From Lentibacillus sp. JNUCC-1 (GTDB lineage Bacteria; Bacillota; Bacilli; Bacillales; Amphibacillaceae), in contig NZ_WHOH01000003.1 of NCBI RefSeq assembly GCF_009741735.1, positions 62,001-126,000 on the forward strand: a stretch of 64,000 nt of DNA, in the 5' to 3' direction. A model generated the notes under the pieces. That model was not told where the DNA came from. It made no database searches and saw only the letters and a list, made by a program, of their open reading frames with translations. The position numbers were made by a program, and so were the translations under genes. Shown one piece after another: positions 40,306-50,110 of the stretch; position 1 is the stretch's first letter, and every line of letters starts with the position of its first letter.

Positions 40306-40441
40306 TAAAGTACGATGATGACTTGACCTCTTATTTGATTTTGAAGGTATAAATCATGTGGTTAGTATTTGGCCGCATAGTTTAGGACTTTCCTGTTCAT
40401 ACTATATAAAGTAAAGTCTATAGTATAATATTTATCTATAT
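40306..40441 (+). other. Spacer after 23S with the 23S 3' stem arm; no 5S rRNA
   Basis: CTCTTATTTGATTTTGAAGG at 40328-40347 pairs with the ITS arm at 37313-37332 with one mismatch. The remaining about 90 bp is AT-rich and holds none of the 5S landmarks (for example the CCGAACACGGAAGTTAAG block). Confidence 0.8.
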
Positions 40442-40518
<77 letters not shown>

Positions 40519-40576
40519 AATTATTTTAACTGGTGAGATCAGTTAAAAACTAGTAGTACTTTAATGCAACCTAATT

Positions 40577-40653
40577 GGTCCGGTAGTTCAGTTGGTTAGA
40601 ATGCCTGCCTGTCACGCAGGAGGTCGCGGGTTCGAGTCCCGTCCGGACCGCCA
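40577..40653 (+). tRNA. tRNA-Asp(GTC), second copy
   Basis: Acceptor GGTCCGG / CCGGACC, anticodon GTC, encoded CCA. Matches trnE-Asp position in B. subtilis. Differs from 34500-34576 at only a few bases. Confidence 0.96.
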
Positions 40654-40682
40654 CTAACTTAATTGTTATAAGATTGATATAT

Positions 40683-40714
40683 AAAAACACACGATTCCCT
40701 TCGTGTGTTTTTTT
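40683..40714 (+). terminator. Terminator of the rRNA/tRNA cluster
   Basis: 12-bp stem AAAAACACACGA / TCGTGTGTTTTT with a 6-nt loop and trailing T-run. Confidence 0.9.
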
Positions 40715-40840
40715 AATATAGTGGAATAATGGAATATTCTATCTGAAAGTGGGTCTAAGGTACATATGACTTAAAACCAAACCAATAAGATATTATTCGT
40801 TTGGGAAAAATATTGCGTTGGTACTAACAGTGTTCTTTTG

Positions 40841-41220
40841 CATATATCGGCGCTCGCACGCATATATCAGCGCTCACACGCATATATCGGCGTTCCTGCG
40901 TATATATCAGCGCTCACACGCATATATCGGCGTTCGTGCGCATATATCAGCGCTCGCGTGAATATATCGGCGTTCGTGCGCATATATCAGCGCTCGCGAG
41001 GAAATATCGGCGTTCGTGCGCATATATCGGCGCTCGCGAGGAAATATCGGCGTTCGTGCGCATATATCGGCGCTCACGAGAATATATCGGCGTTCATGCG
41101 CATATATCAGTGCTCACACGCATATATCGGCGGTTGCGCGCAAATATCAGGGCTCGCGTGCAAATATCAGCGCCCCCGCGCATATATCGGCGCTCACAGG
41201 CACATATCGGCGCCCCCGAT
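40841..41220. repeat. Tandem array of nineteen 20-bp units
   Basis: The period is exactly 20 bp for 380 bp without indels; approximate unit CATATATCRGCGYTCGCRCG. Point variants occur mostly at fixed positions (CGG/CAG, CTCGC/CTCAC/TTCGT). Since 20 is not a multiple of 3, all forward frames stay open and give chance reading frames of alternating HISALARIY/AYIGV type; these have no ribosome site and are not called as genes. Lies between the rrn cluster and thiL. Confidence 0.9.
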
Positions 41221-41353
41221 ACAGCACCATCAAACAAATACGGCGACTCAACACAGAAATTCCTTTCCCATAAAAGCCAGACCACCTTAGCTTTTCCAAT
41301 TTGTTTTTGCTTCTGCTATCATGAATGTAGACTTAATCTTAAGGTGATGGAGT

Positions 41354-42316
41354 ATGGAAGAATTTACGTTTATTGAATCCATTAAGCAATCTTTTTATAG
41401 GCAGTCTTCTCTGGTCAGAGGGGTGGGCGATGATGCAGCTGTGTTTCGGCAAACCAGTCAGGATATTGTAACAGCGATGGATACTTTTGTTGAAGGGGTT
41501 CACTTTACTAAAGACACCATGTCACCCTCGGAAATTGGCTGGCGTGTACTGGCAGCTAATTTAAGCGATTTGGCTGCTATGGGAGCAGCACCTGCGTTTT
41601 ATCTGGTGTCTGTTGTAATACCTGAAACCTGGTCGGAAGAAGAGCTTCGTGGCATTTTTGAAGGCATGAAGCATTTGGCCAGCCGCTATAATGCTGATTT
41701 GATTGGCGGAGATACAGTATCAGGTGCAGAGTTTTCCGTAACGGTTACGGTTATAGGATATGCTGATCGCGACAAAGTACGTTACAGAAGTGCAGCAAAA
41801 GCGGGTGATGTTGTTTTTGTAACAGGCAACTTGGGTGACTCGGCAGCTGGGCTTCATATGCTTCAAAACCCTGATGAATATGAGTATGCTGATTACTTTA
41901 AAGAACGGCATGTGAGACCTGAAGCTCGTATCGATTTTGCTCAGGAGCTAAAGGGAATTAAGCGGGTGGCTTTAAATGACGTCAGTGATGGCATCGCCAA
42001 CGAAGCTTCGGAAATTGCCTATGCCTCACAGGTGAGTATCCATTTACTGCATGATGCGGTCCCCCGTCATCCAGGATTAGCACAATTCATAAGGTCACAG
42101 ATAGATCAATGGGTCTATTTTGGTGGTGAGGATTTTGAGCTGCTTGGAACGGTATCACGAACAGAATGGCCAGATGTTCAAAAGGCTGGGAAGGCAACAG
42201 GTCTTGCCGTGACTGAAATTGGTTATGTGCGCGAGGAACAGCCTGGTTCTGTATTCCTCAGGGAACAAGGGCATGTTAGAGTATTAAAAAAAGACGGCTA
42301 CCAACATATGAAGTAG
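41354..42316 (+). CDS. thiL: Thiamine-monophosphate kinase
   Basis: 320 aa; phosphorylates thiamine phosphate to thiamine diphosphate. Hallmarks GVGDDAAVF, TAMDTFVEGVHF, NLSDLAAMGAAP, GGDTVSG, and NDVSDGIANEA are intact. ATG 41354, with AAGGTGATGGAG ahead. First gene of the conserved thiL-tsaE-tsaB-rimI-tsaD run; the stop is 8 nt before tsaE. No riboswitch is seen upstream. Confidence 0.96.
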   Translation: MEEFTFIESIKQSFYRQSSLVRGVGDDAAVFRQTSQDIVTAMDTFVEGVHFTKDTMSPSEIGWRVLAANLSDLAAMGAAPAFYLVSVVIPETWSEEELRGIFEGMKHLASRYNADLIGGDTVSGAEFSVTVTVIGYADRDKVRYRSAAKAGDVVFVTGNLGDSAAGLHMLQNPDEYEYADYFKERHVRPEARIDFAQELKGIKRVALNDVSDGIANEASEIAYASQVSIHLLHDAVPRHPGLAQFIRSQIDQWVYFGGEDFELLGTVSRTEWPDVQKAGKATGLAVTEIGYVREEQPGSVFLREQGHVRVLKKDGYQHMK

Positions 42317-42324
42317 GTGTTAAT

Positions 42325-42780
42325 ATGAGAAAACGTGTTATCAAAACTGAAGCGGAAACAGCAACAAAACAACTAGCAGAAAAGCTGGCCATGTATTTGC
42401 GACCTTCTGATGTCATTACACTTACAGGTGAGCTTGGAACGGGGAAGACCACTTTTACTAAAGGTATAGCAAATGGACTAGGTGTCAAGCGCACTGTCAA
42501 TAGTCCAACTTATACAATCGTTAAAGAGTATGCGGGGGAGTTGCCGCTTTACCATATGGATGTTTACCGGCTTGAGGATTCTGAGGAGGATATTGGCTTT
42601 GAAGAATACTTTAGCGGTGACGGTATTTGTGTCGTAGAATGGCCCCAGTTTATTGAGCCTTACTTGCCTGCTGAACGATTGGATGTTCAGATGAAACATA
42701 TTGATGCGTACACGAGAGAATTAACTTTTATACCGAGAGGCCAGCATTTTGAATCAGTCATTCTGAGTTTAATGGGTTAA
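42325..42780 (+). CDS. tsaE: tRNA threonylcarbamoyladenosine biosynthesis ATPase TsaE
   Basis: 151-aa P-loop ATPase of the t6A complex. Walker A GELGTGKTTFTKGI, then SPTYTIVKEY, HMDVYRLED and FSGDGICVVEWPQ are the TsaE signature. It drives turnover of the TsaBD complex with tsaB and tsaD encoded just downstream. Confidence 0.95.
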   Translation: MRKRVIKTEAETATKQLAEKLAMYLRPSDVITLTGELGTGKTTFTKGIANGLGVKRTVNSPTYTIVKEYAGELPLYHMDVYRLEDSEEDIGFEEYFSGDGICVVEWPQFIEPYLPAERLDVQMKHIDAYTRELTFIPRGQHFESVILSLMG

Positions 42781-42821
42781 AGTGGCTATAGTGATATGTT
42801 TTATAAAATGAAGGAGTCAAC

Positions 42822-43532
42822 ATGATGAAAATTCTTGCGATGGATACATCGAACAAAGCACTCAGTGTGGCGATCACTGCGGAGGATCAGATTATAGCAG
42901 AAGTAACAACCAATGTTACCAAAAATCATTCAGTCCGCCTGATGCCAGCTGTTCAGTATGTGATGAAAGAAGCCGGCATGAAGCCTGAAGAACTTGATCG
43001 AATAGCAGTCGCCAAAGGGCCTGGCTCTTACACAGGCGTGAGAATCGGCTTGGCAACTGCCAAATCGCTCGCCTGGGCGCTTAATATTCCTGTGGTAGGT
43101 GTATCAAGTCTAGAAGTGGCAGCGTATCAAGGTCACCTTTCCAAGGGCATTATTGTACCGTTCTTTGACGCCCGCCGCGGTCTTGTATTTACCGGTGCAT
43201 ATCAATGGGATCAGAACCAACTGTCTTTAGTTGCTGAAGAAAGAAATCAAGATATGCAAGCATGGCTGACTGAATTGAACCAGTGGGATAGCCAAATTGT
43301 ATTTTTAAGCCCTGATATGGGTGCATTTCAATCCCTTATTACAGAACAGCTGGGAAAAAAAGCTGTGATCCCTAAGGGGCCGAGTCATATTGCACGTGCC
43401 GCACACTTAGCTGTGATTGCAAAACAGCGAACACCAGACCATACACACGGGCTCACCCCGAACTATTTGCGTCTGGCAGAAGCAGAGGCGAAATGGCTGG
43501 AAGCACAAAAGGATCGTCCTTCACATGGATAA
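42822..43532 (+). CDS. tsaB: tRNA t6A biosynthesis protein TsaB
   Basis: 236 aa, ASKHA fold: MKILAMDTSNKALSVAI, NHSVRLMPAVQYV, VAKGPGSYTGVRIGLATAKSLAWA. It binds TsaD as the inactive paralogue that shapes the enzyme. ATG 42822 or 42825 after AAGGAG. The stop overlaps rimI by 8 nt. Confidence 0.94.
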   Translation: MMKILAMDTSNKALSVAITAEDQIIAEVTTNVTKNHSVRLMPAVQYVMKEAGMKPEELDRIAVAKGPGSYTGVRIGLATAKSLAWALNIPVVGVSSLEVAAYQGHLSKGIIVPFFDARRGLVFTGAYQWDQNQLSLVAEERNQDMQAWLTELNQWDSQIVFLSPDMGAFQSLITEQLGKKAVIPKGPSHIARAAHLAVIAKQRTPDHTHGLTPNYLRLAEAEAKWLEAQKDRPSHG

Positions 43533-43980
43533 TGATCATTTTAACATCAGACAGATGATCAGGAGTGACCTGTCCAGCATCATGGCAATTGATCAAAAGG
43601 TCTACACAAGCCCTTGGACTGAAAAGGTTTATGAACAAGAAATCAATCACAATCCACATGCTTATTATGCTGTTGTAGAAATAGATAATGTGGTGGCAGG
43701 ATACGCTGGGGCTTGGATCGTAATGGAAGATGCTCAGATCACTAATATTGTCGTTGACCCCGATTACAGAGGGCGTAAACTGGGAAAATCATTGTTCAAA
43801 CATATGCTTCAAGTGGCCATGCTTCATGGGGCAGAGAGATTGTCACTCGAAGTGCGTGCATCAAATCAAGTTGCCCAGAATATGTACCGGCAATTTGGGC
43901 TGGTCCCTGGTGGAATACGAAAAAACTATTATCAAGACAACCACGAAGATGCGGTTGTAATGTGGGTGAATTTAAGATGA
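43525..43980 (+). CDS. rimI: Ribosomal protein S18 N-alpha-acetyltransferase RimI (GNAT)
   Basis: About 151-aa GNAT enzyme. Acetyl-CoA-binding loop in [20 protein letters not shown] and motif B in [21 protein letters not shown]. The start ATG 43525 overlaps tsaB; the longer open frame to 43417 lies in tsaB and is rejected. The stop overlaps tsaD (ATGA). Confidence 0.92.
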   Translation: MDNDHFNIRQMIRSDLSSIMAIDQKVYTSPWTEKVYEQEINHNPHAYYAVVEIDNVVAGYAGAWIVMEDAQITNIVVDPDYRGRKLGKSLFKHMLQVAMLHGAERLSLEVRASNQVAQNMYRQFGLVPGGIRKNYYQDNHEDAVVMWVNLR

Positions 43981-44990
43981 CAAAAGACACGTATATATTA
44001 GGTATAGAAACAAGTTGTGATGAGACGGCGGTTGCCATCGTAAAAAACGGACACACCATTATTGTTAATGTTGTGGCATCCCAAATCGAGAGTCACAAGA
44101 GATTTGGCGGGGTAGTCCCTGAGATTGCTTCACGTCATCATGTGGAGCAAATGACAGTTGTGCTTGAAGAAGCCTTTCGAAAATCAGAACTTAGCTGGAG
44201 CGATATCACAGCCATTGCTGTAACAGAGGGGCCAGGGCTTGTCGGAGCACTTCTTGTAGGTGTCAATACGGCCAAAGCACTTGCCTTTGCAAAGCAGAAA
44301 CCGCTAGTGCCTGTTCATCACATTGCTGGACATATTTATGCCAACCAGCTTGTTGAATCACTTAAGTTTCCTTTACTTGCATTAATTGTTTCGGGAGGAC
44401 ATACAGAGCTCGTCATCATGAAAGCACATGGTCAATATGAAGTTATCGGTGAAACACGTGATGATGCTGCAGGCGAGGCCTATGACAAAGTGGCCAGGAT
44501 GCTTGGTCTGGCTTATCCAGGTGGTCCGAAAGTGGATCAGTTGGCGCATGAGGGCAGTGAAACGATTGATTTTCCGAGAGCCTGGCTTGAACCGGGGAGT
44601 TACGATTTTAGTTTCAGTGGCTTGAAGTCAGCAGTTATCAATACGGTCCACAATGCGAAACAACGTGGTGAAGACCTTAAACCCGCGGATATTGCTGCAA
44701 GCTTTCAAGCAAGTGTGGTTGATGTTCTGACACAAAAGACTCGTCAGGCAGCTCTGCAATACAATGTCTCTCAGGTAATTGTAGCTGGTGGCGTCGCAGC
44801 CAATAAAGGACTGAGAACAAGCTTAAAAGCAGCTTTTGCTGATACAAGCATCCCGCTGCTTATCCCGCCCATCGAACTGTGCACAGACAATGCTGCGATG
44901 ATTGCTGCTGCCGGAACGATTGCATATGAACAGGGGAGACGTGCAGACCTTGATCTGAATGCCAATCCGTCATTGATACTAGGCATATAA
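43977..44990 (+). CDS. tsaD: tRNA N6-adenosine threonylcarbamoyltransferase TsaD
   Basis: 337-aa catalytic subunit of the t6A complex; transfers threonylcarbamoyl to A37 of ANN-decoding tRNAs. [16 protein letters not shown], metal-binding [23 protein letters not shown], and [10 protein letters not shown] are in place. ATG 43977 overlaps the rimI stop. Followed by a strong terminator. Confidence 0.96.
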   Translation: MTKDTYILGIETSCDETAVAIVKNGHTIIVNVVASQIESHKRFGGVVPEIASRHHVEQMTVVLEEAFRKSELSWSDITAIAVTEGPGLVGALLVGVNTAKALAFAKQKPLVPVHHIAGHIYANQLVESLKFPLLALIVSGGHTELVIMKAHGQYEVIGETRDDAAGEAYDKVARMLGLAYPGGPKVDQLAHEGSETIDFPRAWLEPGSYDFSFSGLKSAVINTVHNAKQRGEDLKPADIAASFQASVVDVLTQKTRQAALQYNVSQVIVAGGVAANKGLRTSLKAAFADTSIPLLIPPIELCTDNAAMIAAAGTIAYEQGRRADLDLNANPSLILGI

Positions 44991-45024
44991 AAAGTTGTCC
45001 ACCAACAGTGTGGACAACTTTTTT
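44989..45024 (+). terminator. Terminator of the thiL-tsaD operon
   Basis: 14-bp stem AAAAAGTTGTCCAC / GTGGACAACTTTTT with a 7-nt loop and T-run. It overlaps the tsaD stop. Confidence 0.9.
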
Positions 45025-45199
45025 GTTTTCCCAGTTTAACAGTATTCCTTTTGTGGGCAAATACTGTGGATAACTACAGGTTAAGCTGTGTATAATGTGC
45101 ATAACCTGAATTAAAAGGCGTACGAATACACTTTAACTGTGCATAAGCCTGTGGATGGTCTGGATAAGTGCGTGTGTTCGTCGTTCTATACACAAGATG

Positions 45200-47124
45200 T
45201 TAACTTTCCTGTAAATTTGTCCATTCCTCCAGCAACGCTTCAATTTTAGTTTCAGTTTCACTCGTTTTGGCCGCGACTTCTTGTGCTTTTTCGTGATCTT
45301 GATACACTTCTGGTTTTGCGGCTTCATTTTGATAATGTTCAAGGTCTGTTTCAAACTGCTCGATCTGACTTTCCAGCTCAGCAATGCGACGTTCTTTCTT
45401 TCGTTCTTCACGTTGACGTTTTTTCTCTTCTTCAAAATTCAGCCTGTTTACGCTGGCTGGGGTTTTTGATTTTTCTTCGGAGGCTTCCAGTGCTTCTATT
45501 TCCGCCTCTTCTTGTTTCTTTTCAAGATAATAATCATAATCGCCCAGATATACAGTGGCTTCCTCCTTCGTCATCTCCACGATTCGATCTGTAATCTTGT
45601 TGATAAAATACCGATCATGAGACACAAATATAATTGTGCCAGGGAAGTCAGTCAGCGCAGCTTCAAGCACTTCTTTACTGTCAATGTCAAGATGGTTGGT
45701 CGGCTCGTCCAGGATTAACAGATTGGCCTTCTGCATCATTAACTTAGCGAGTGCTAGGCGGGCTTTCTCACCACCACTTAAATCGTACACAAGTTTAAGC
45801 ACATCGTCTCCGGAAAATAAAAAGTTTCCGAGCACGGTACGGATATCTTTCTCATTCACAAGCGGATGTTCATCCCATAATTCCTGCAGTACGCTTTTAT
45901 TAGAATTGAGGGTGGCCTGTTCCTGATCGTAGTAACCGATTTGTACATTTGTGCCCAGCTGAATGGAACCGCTGGAAGGAGATAGTGACCCAAGGATAAC
46001 CTTCAGCAGCGTGGACTTGCCCACGCCATTTGGACCGATCAATGCGATGCGTTCGCCGCGTGAAACGTCCAAATGAAACCCGGTGAATAAAGCTTGTGCT
46101 TCATCTTCATACTTAAAACTGAGCGCGTTGATTTTCAGAACGTCATTTCCACTTTGCCGATTGACAGTAAATGAAAATGATGCCGAATTCTCCTCTCCCA
46201 ACGGACGGTCAAGCTTGTCCATTTTGGCGAGTTCCTTACGCCTGCTTTGCGCCCGCTTAGTTGTAGAAGCCCGGGCGATGTTCCGCTGTATAAAGTCTTC
46301 CATTTGTTTCATTTCTGATTGCTGCTTTTCAAATGCTTTCAGGTCACGCTCATAATCCAATGCTTTTTGTTCAAGAAATTTACTGTACGTACCGACGTAT
46401 CGTTTAGAATGATGGCGGCTGATTTCGTATACAATGTTCACTGTTTTGTCGAGAAAATAACGGTCGTGTGACACGATGACGACAGCACCTTCATATTTGT
46501 TTAAGTAGTCCTCAAGCCAGCCGAGTGTGTCGATATCCAAATGGTTGGTCGGCTCATCGAGAATAAGAAGATTGGGCTGTTCCAGGAGCAGTTTCCCCAG
46601 GGCAAGGCGAGTCTTTTGACCGCCGCTCAATTCCTGAATAGGCGTTGAATAATCAAACCCCTCAAAGTTCAGTCCGGATAGAACTGCCTTAATGTCTGCT
46701 TCGTAACTGTACCCCCCGCTTTTTCAAAGGCGTGCTGGAGTGTGTCATAATCATGCAGCAGCTTTTGATAGTCTCCATCATTCAATTCATCAGGTCTTCC
46801 CATCTGCTGTTCCATTCGTCGAAGCTGTTGTTCCTGTGTTCTAAAATGGCTAAAAACGGACAGCATCTCTTCCCAAATGGATTGGTCGGACTCTAAGCCT
46901 GTATGCTGGGATAAATAACCGGTTGAAACATCTTTCGGTTTAATAACTTCACCCTCATCAGTATCTAACATGCCGTTCATAATCTTAAGAACCGTTGATT
47001 TACCAGCCCCGTTACGGCCAACGATGGCAATCCGGTCTTTATCTTTTACTTCAAGTTTAATATTTTCAACAATCGTCTCGGCGCCAAACGATTTGCTGAC
47101 CCCGTTCAGTTGCATCATAATCAT
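45200..47124 (-). pseudogene. ydiF: ABC-F family ATPase (YdiF-like), one apparent frameshift
   Basis: Two fused ABC domains with no membrane part, a ribosome-associated translation factor type. N-terminal frame (from ATG 47124): GRNGAGKSTVLKIMNGM, DTDEGEV. After HAFEKAGG the frame is lost; a second frame carries YSYEADIKAVLSGLNFEGFD, LSGGQKTRLALGK, LILDEPTNHLDIDT, then the linker and second domain (GPNGVGKSTLLKVI, LSGGEKARLAL, DEPTNHLDID) and a charged coiled-coil end. One more base in the C6 run at 46712-46717 would restore one protein of about 640 aa. GTG 47133 is an alternative start, but AGGTG fits ATG 47124. The gene lies as ydiF does, between tsaD and moaC. Confidence 0.87.
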
Positions 47125-47180
47125 ATTGTTCACCTCATCTCCATAAGTGTATCGTATTCAGGGAGAAAGAGGCAATGATA

Positions 47181-47198
47181 TTGTGAACTAACTCACGA
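47181..47198. promoter_or_regulatory. Candidate Rex operator upstream of moaC-rex
   Basis: TTGTGAACTAACTCACGA matches the Rex-site half-sites TTGTGA-N6-TCACAA with one mismatch. It lies 55 nt before moaC, in the divergent gap shared with ydiF. Confidence 0.5.
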
Positions 47199-47253
47199 CT
47201 TATTGCTGATTTTCTGCTAAAATAGAGGAGAGCACACATATGGAGATGATATT

Positions 47254-47757
47254 ATGTCCGAGTTTACACATTTTAACGAACAAGGGAGGGCACGGATGGT
47301 TGATATCGGGGATAAGTCGGCAACAGAACGCACTGCTGCAGCCCGGACGAGCATCCTTGTCGACCAAACTATATATGAAAAAATTACCGCTGGTGAAGTT
47401 GATAAAGGGGACGTGCTAAGCGTTGCCCAGGTTGCGGGTATTATGGCAGCCAAGCAAACATCCAGCTGGATTCCGATGTGTCATCCATTATCATTAAAAG
47501 CTGTGGATATTTCGTTTGAGTGGAATCTTGATGGTGACGAGTATGAATTGGAGATAGAAGCTTTTGTCAAAACAAAAGGGGCAACAGGTGTGGAAATGGA
47601 AGCACTCACGGCTGCCAGCGCCACAGCCTTGACAGTTTACGACATGGCAAAGGCCCTTGATAAAGGTATGATCATCGGGCCAACTTACCTGTTTACGAAA
47701 ACCGGGGGCAAATCAGGTGACTTCAAGAGAGGAGGGGATTCGAATGGCGCAAAGTAA
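47254..47757 (+). CDS. moaC: Cyclic pyranopterin monophosphate synthase MoaC
   Basis: 167-aa molybdopterin enzyme acting after MoaA. Motifs: [52 protein letters not shown], and [16 protein letters not shown]. Located as moaC (ydiG) between ydiF and rex in B. subtilis; other moa genes are not in the window. It overlaps rex by 14 nt. Confidence 0.95.
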   Translation: MSEFTHFNEQGRARMVDIGDKSATERTAAARTSILVDQTIYEKITAGEVDKGDVLSVAQVAGIMAAKQTSSWIPMCHPLSLKAVDISFEWNLDGDEYELEIEAFVKTKGATGVEMEALTAASATALTVYDMAKALDKGMIIGPTYLFTKTGGKSGDFKRGGDSNGAK

Positions 47758-48373
47758 AATACCTCAGGCAACAGCGAAACGCTTGCCGCTTTATTATCGC
47801 TATCTGAATAACCTGCAGTCACAAGGCAAGAATCGTGTATCTTCCAAAGAACTGAGTGAAGCGGTGAAAGTTGATTCCGCAACGATTCGCAGGGACTTTT
47901 CCTATTTCGGAGCCCTTGGCAAAAAAGGCTATGGGTACAATGTAGAATACTTGCTCGGCTTTTTCCGAAAAACACTTGATCAAGATGAATTAAGTGAAGT
48001 AGCCCTTGTGGGGGTAGGGAACCTCGGTGCAGCTTTTCTGCATTATAACTTTGTAAAAAACAACAACACAAAAATCATTATGGCTTTCGATTCTGATCCG
48101 GATAAAATCGGAACGACCATTGCAGATGTGCCGGTTTATGATATTGCTGAACTGGAGGACAGATTGGGAGATATCAAAGTGGCGATCCTGACAGTTCCAG
48201 CAGATGCGGCAGACGCGACCACAGAGCGGCTCGCAAACTTGGGTATAGAAGGTATTCTAAATTTCACACCTGCCCGGCTCAATGCACCATCACACATTCG
48301 GGTACATCACATTGACTTATCGGTCGAACTGCAGGCACTTGTTTATTTCCTAAAACATTACCCCTTAGTTTAA
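47744..48373 (+). CDS. rex: Redox-sensing transcriptional repressor Rex
   Basis: 209 aa; winged-helix domain ([37 protein letters not shown]) and a Rossmann NADH-binding domain ([12 protein letters not shown]). Represses fermentative and anaerobic respiration genes when NADH is low. ATG 47744 after GAGGAGGGG; the open frame to 47717 lies inside moaC. A Rex-like operator precedes moaC, so the pair may be self-controlled. Confidence 0.95.
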   Translation: MAQSKIPQATAKRLPLYYRYLNNLQSQGKNRVSSKELSEAVKVDSATIRRDFSYFGALGKKGYGYNVEYLLGFFRKTLDQDELSEVALVGVGNLGAAFLHYNFVKNNNTKIIMAFDSDPDKIGTTIADVPVYDIAELEDRLGDIKVAILTVPADAADATTERLANLGIEGILNFTPARLNAPSHIRVHHIDLSVELQALVYFLKHYPLV

Positions 48374-48406
48374 CTTTGATGAATACCGGTTAAATAAAAC
48401 TGATAC

Positions 48407-48440
48407 AAAAGAGCTGTATAAAACAACGTCAGCTCTTTTT
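48407..48440 (+). terminator. Terminator after rex
   Basis: 10-bp stem AAAAGAGCTG / CAGCTCTTTT with a 13-nt loop, T-run behind. Confidence 0.85.
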
Positions 48441-48466
48441 AGTGTAATTTGCAGGAGGTTATACAT

Positions 48467-49879
48467 ATGGCACGCCTTCCGTCGAAATGGCTTGTCGTCA
48501 TTTCGATCTTGTTTGGGACATTCACCGTTATTTTAAACAACAGCATGCTCAATCCGATTCTGCCTCATTTTATGGAGATATTTGATCGTGACGCTGTGGC
48601 TGTAGGCTGGGTACTGACCATATTCATGGTGTCGATGGGCATGACGATGCCGCTCACCGGCTATCTTGGAGATCGCTTTGGCAAAAAACGAGTCTATATA
48701 TCTGGTCTTGTTTTGTTTATGGTCGGTTCCATTTCAGGAGCATTATCGTCGACATTGTCCATGATCATCATTTCAAGAGCCATTCAGGGCGCAGCTGGCG
48801 GTTTAATGATGCCGATTGCAATGGCGCTCATTTTCAATGCGTTCCCGCGGAATGAACGCGGTCTTGCAGTGGGGATTTACGGAATTGCTGCCATGGTAGC
48901 CCCAGCAATCGGTCCAACTGTGGGCGGATTGGTGATTGAGTATTTTACTTGGCCGTTCTTATTCGTATTTAACCTGCCATTTGCACTGACAGGCGTCTTT
49001 TTTTGCATCAAATATTTAAAGCCGACAGAAAAAGACCCCGCTTTAAAGTTTGACTTGATCGGATTCATTCTTGTGACTACTGGTGTGGGTGGAATATTGT
49101 TAGCGCTTGGCAGGGGATCGACATTGGAGCTGTTGCTCTCACCTCTAAACATTGCAATTATCGCAGGCGGAATCATTTTGCTTGTGATATTCGTAAAATA
49201 TGAATTCAGACAAGAACAGCCCCTGCTGAATCTATCAATCTTTAAAATTCCGACGTACTCTGTATCGATTGTTGTTACCGCAACTGCTTCTATTGGGTTA
49301 TTTTCCGGTATATTTCTGCTTCCGCTGCTGATTCAAGATGTTTACGGATTATCAGAAATACAGACCGGTCTGCTGTTTCTGCCGGCCGCATTGATGAGTG
49401 GCGTGTTCATGTCACTCGGAGGCAAAATTCTCGATGTCAAAGGGCCGAGGTATGTTGTGCCTGTAGGCCTTGTCATTTTGGGCAGTTTTACCCTAATGCT
49501 TGGATTTAATACGTTGCAGACGTCTTACTGGTTTATTTTGATCATTAATATACTGCGCAGTGCCGGGCTTGGGATGTGCAACATGCCGGCTACCACCGCA
49601 GGCATGAATGCTATTCCTGATGCAGAAGTGGCCCAGGGATCGGCCATGAATAACGTTTTCCGGCAGATTTTTTCTTCATTTGGGATCGTCTTCTTTTCGA
49701 TTTACTTTGAAGTCAGACGAGGAATACTGCACACGGCAGACGGTGGCCTTGAAATGCAACAAGCAACCTTGCAGGCCTTGAATGAAGCATTTATGGTTGC
49801 AGGTGTGTTTATACTGTTGATTGTTCCGGTTTCTTTTGTTCTGAAAGGTCATCAGAATGAACGAAATCAAGCAAAATAA
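48467..49879 (+). CDS. MFS multidrug exporter, DHA2 (EmrB/QacA-like)
   Basis: About 470 aa with 14 predicted membrane helices. Motif A of the MFS (GYLGDRFGKKRVY) and motif C-like GIAAMVAPAIGPTVGG mark a drug:H+ antiporter of the DHA2 type. It probably expels cationic or amphiphilic compounds; substrate unknown. GCAGGAGG lies 8 nt before ATG 48467; the frame back to 48449 has no site. The gene occupies the slot where B. subtilis has tatAy-tatCy. Confidence 0.88.
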   Translation: MARLPSKWLVVISILFGTFTVILNNSMLNPILPHFMEIFDRDAVAVGWVLTIFMVSMGMTMPLTGYLGDRFGKKRVYISGLVLFMVGSISGALSSTLSMIIISRAIQGAAGGLMMPIAMALIFNAFPRNERGLAVGIYGIAAMVAPAIGPTVGGLVIEYFTWPFLFVFNLPFALTGVFFCIKYLKPTEKDPALKFDLIGFILVTTGVGGILLALGRGSTLELLLSPLNIAIIAGGIILLVIFVKYEFRQEQPLLNLSIFKIPTYSVSIVVTATASIGLFSGIFLLPLLIQDVYGLSEIQTGLLFLPAALMSGVFMSLGGKILDVKGPRYVVPVGLVILGSFTLMLGFNTLQTSYWFILIINILRSAGLGMCNMPATTAGMNAIPDAEVAQGSAMNNVFRQIFSSFGIVFFSIYFEVRRGILHTADGGLEMQQATLQALNEAFMVAGVFILLIVPVSFVLKGHQNERNQAK

Positions 49880-49914
49880 AAAGTGAGCCCGTATGTAACG
49901 GGCTCACTTTTTAT
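49876..49914. terminator. Bidirectional terminator between the MFS gene and ydiK
   Basis: 16-bp perfect stem ATAAAAAGTGAGCCCG / CGGGCTCACTTTTTAT with a 7-nt loop; T-runs on both strands, between convergent genes. Confidence 0.92.
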
Positions 49915-50101
49915 TTTTGTTTTTATTGTGAAAATGGGCGCGAAGAAATCGTATTCCAAGACCAATATCAATTGCTGCCACGACGACAAGCGCAATTGAC
50001 ATAAGATTAAATCGATCGCCTGGAACACCAAGCGCCAGCCAAAAGAAAACGCCTCCGAGAATAAAATAAATTATCGCATTTGTTAAAGCAGACATTCGCA
50101 T
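49904..50101 (-). CDS. ydiK: YdiK-like small membrane protein (DUF4305)
   Basis: 65 aa with two hydrophobic helices (about 8-27 and 34-51) and a basic, Asn/Lys-rich tail (FLRAHFHNKNKNKK). It sits downstream of ydiL in the same orientation as in B. subtilis, 9 nt from ydiL's stop. The function is unknown. ATG 50101 or ATG 50095. Confidence 0.82.
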   Translation of the reverse strand: MRMSALTNAIIYFILGGVFFWLALGVPGDRFNLMSIALVVVAAIDIGLGIRFLRAHFHNKNKNKK

Positions 50102-50110
50102 CGTGTGTCA

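Noticed and set aside
40841..41220. Possible CRISPR array
   Set aside because: Units are contiguous 20-mers with no spacers, and no cas genes are present.
40838..41376. Three long overlapping forward frames with repeated AYIGV/HISAL/RIYQRS peptides
   Set aside because: They arise because a 20-bp tandem repeat has no stop in any forward frame. No ribosome site, and all three frames are equally open.
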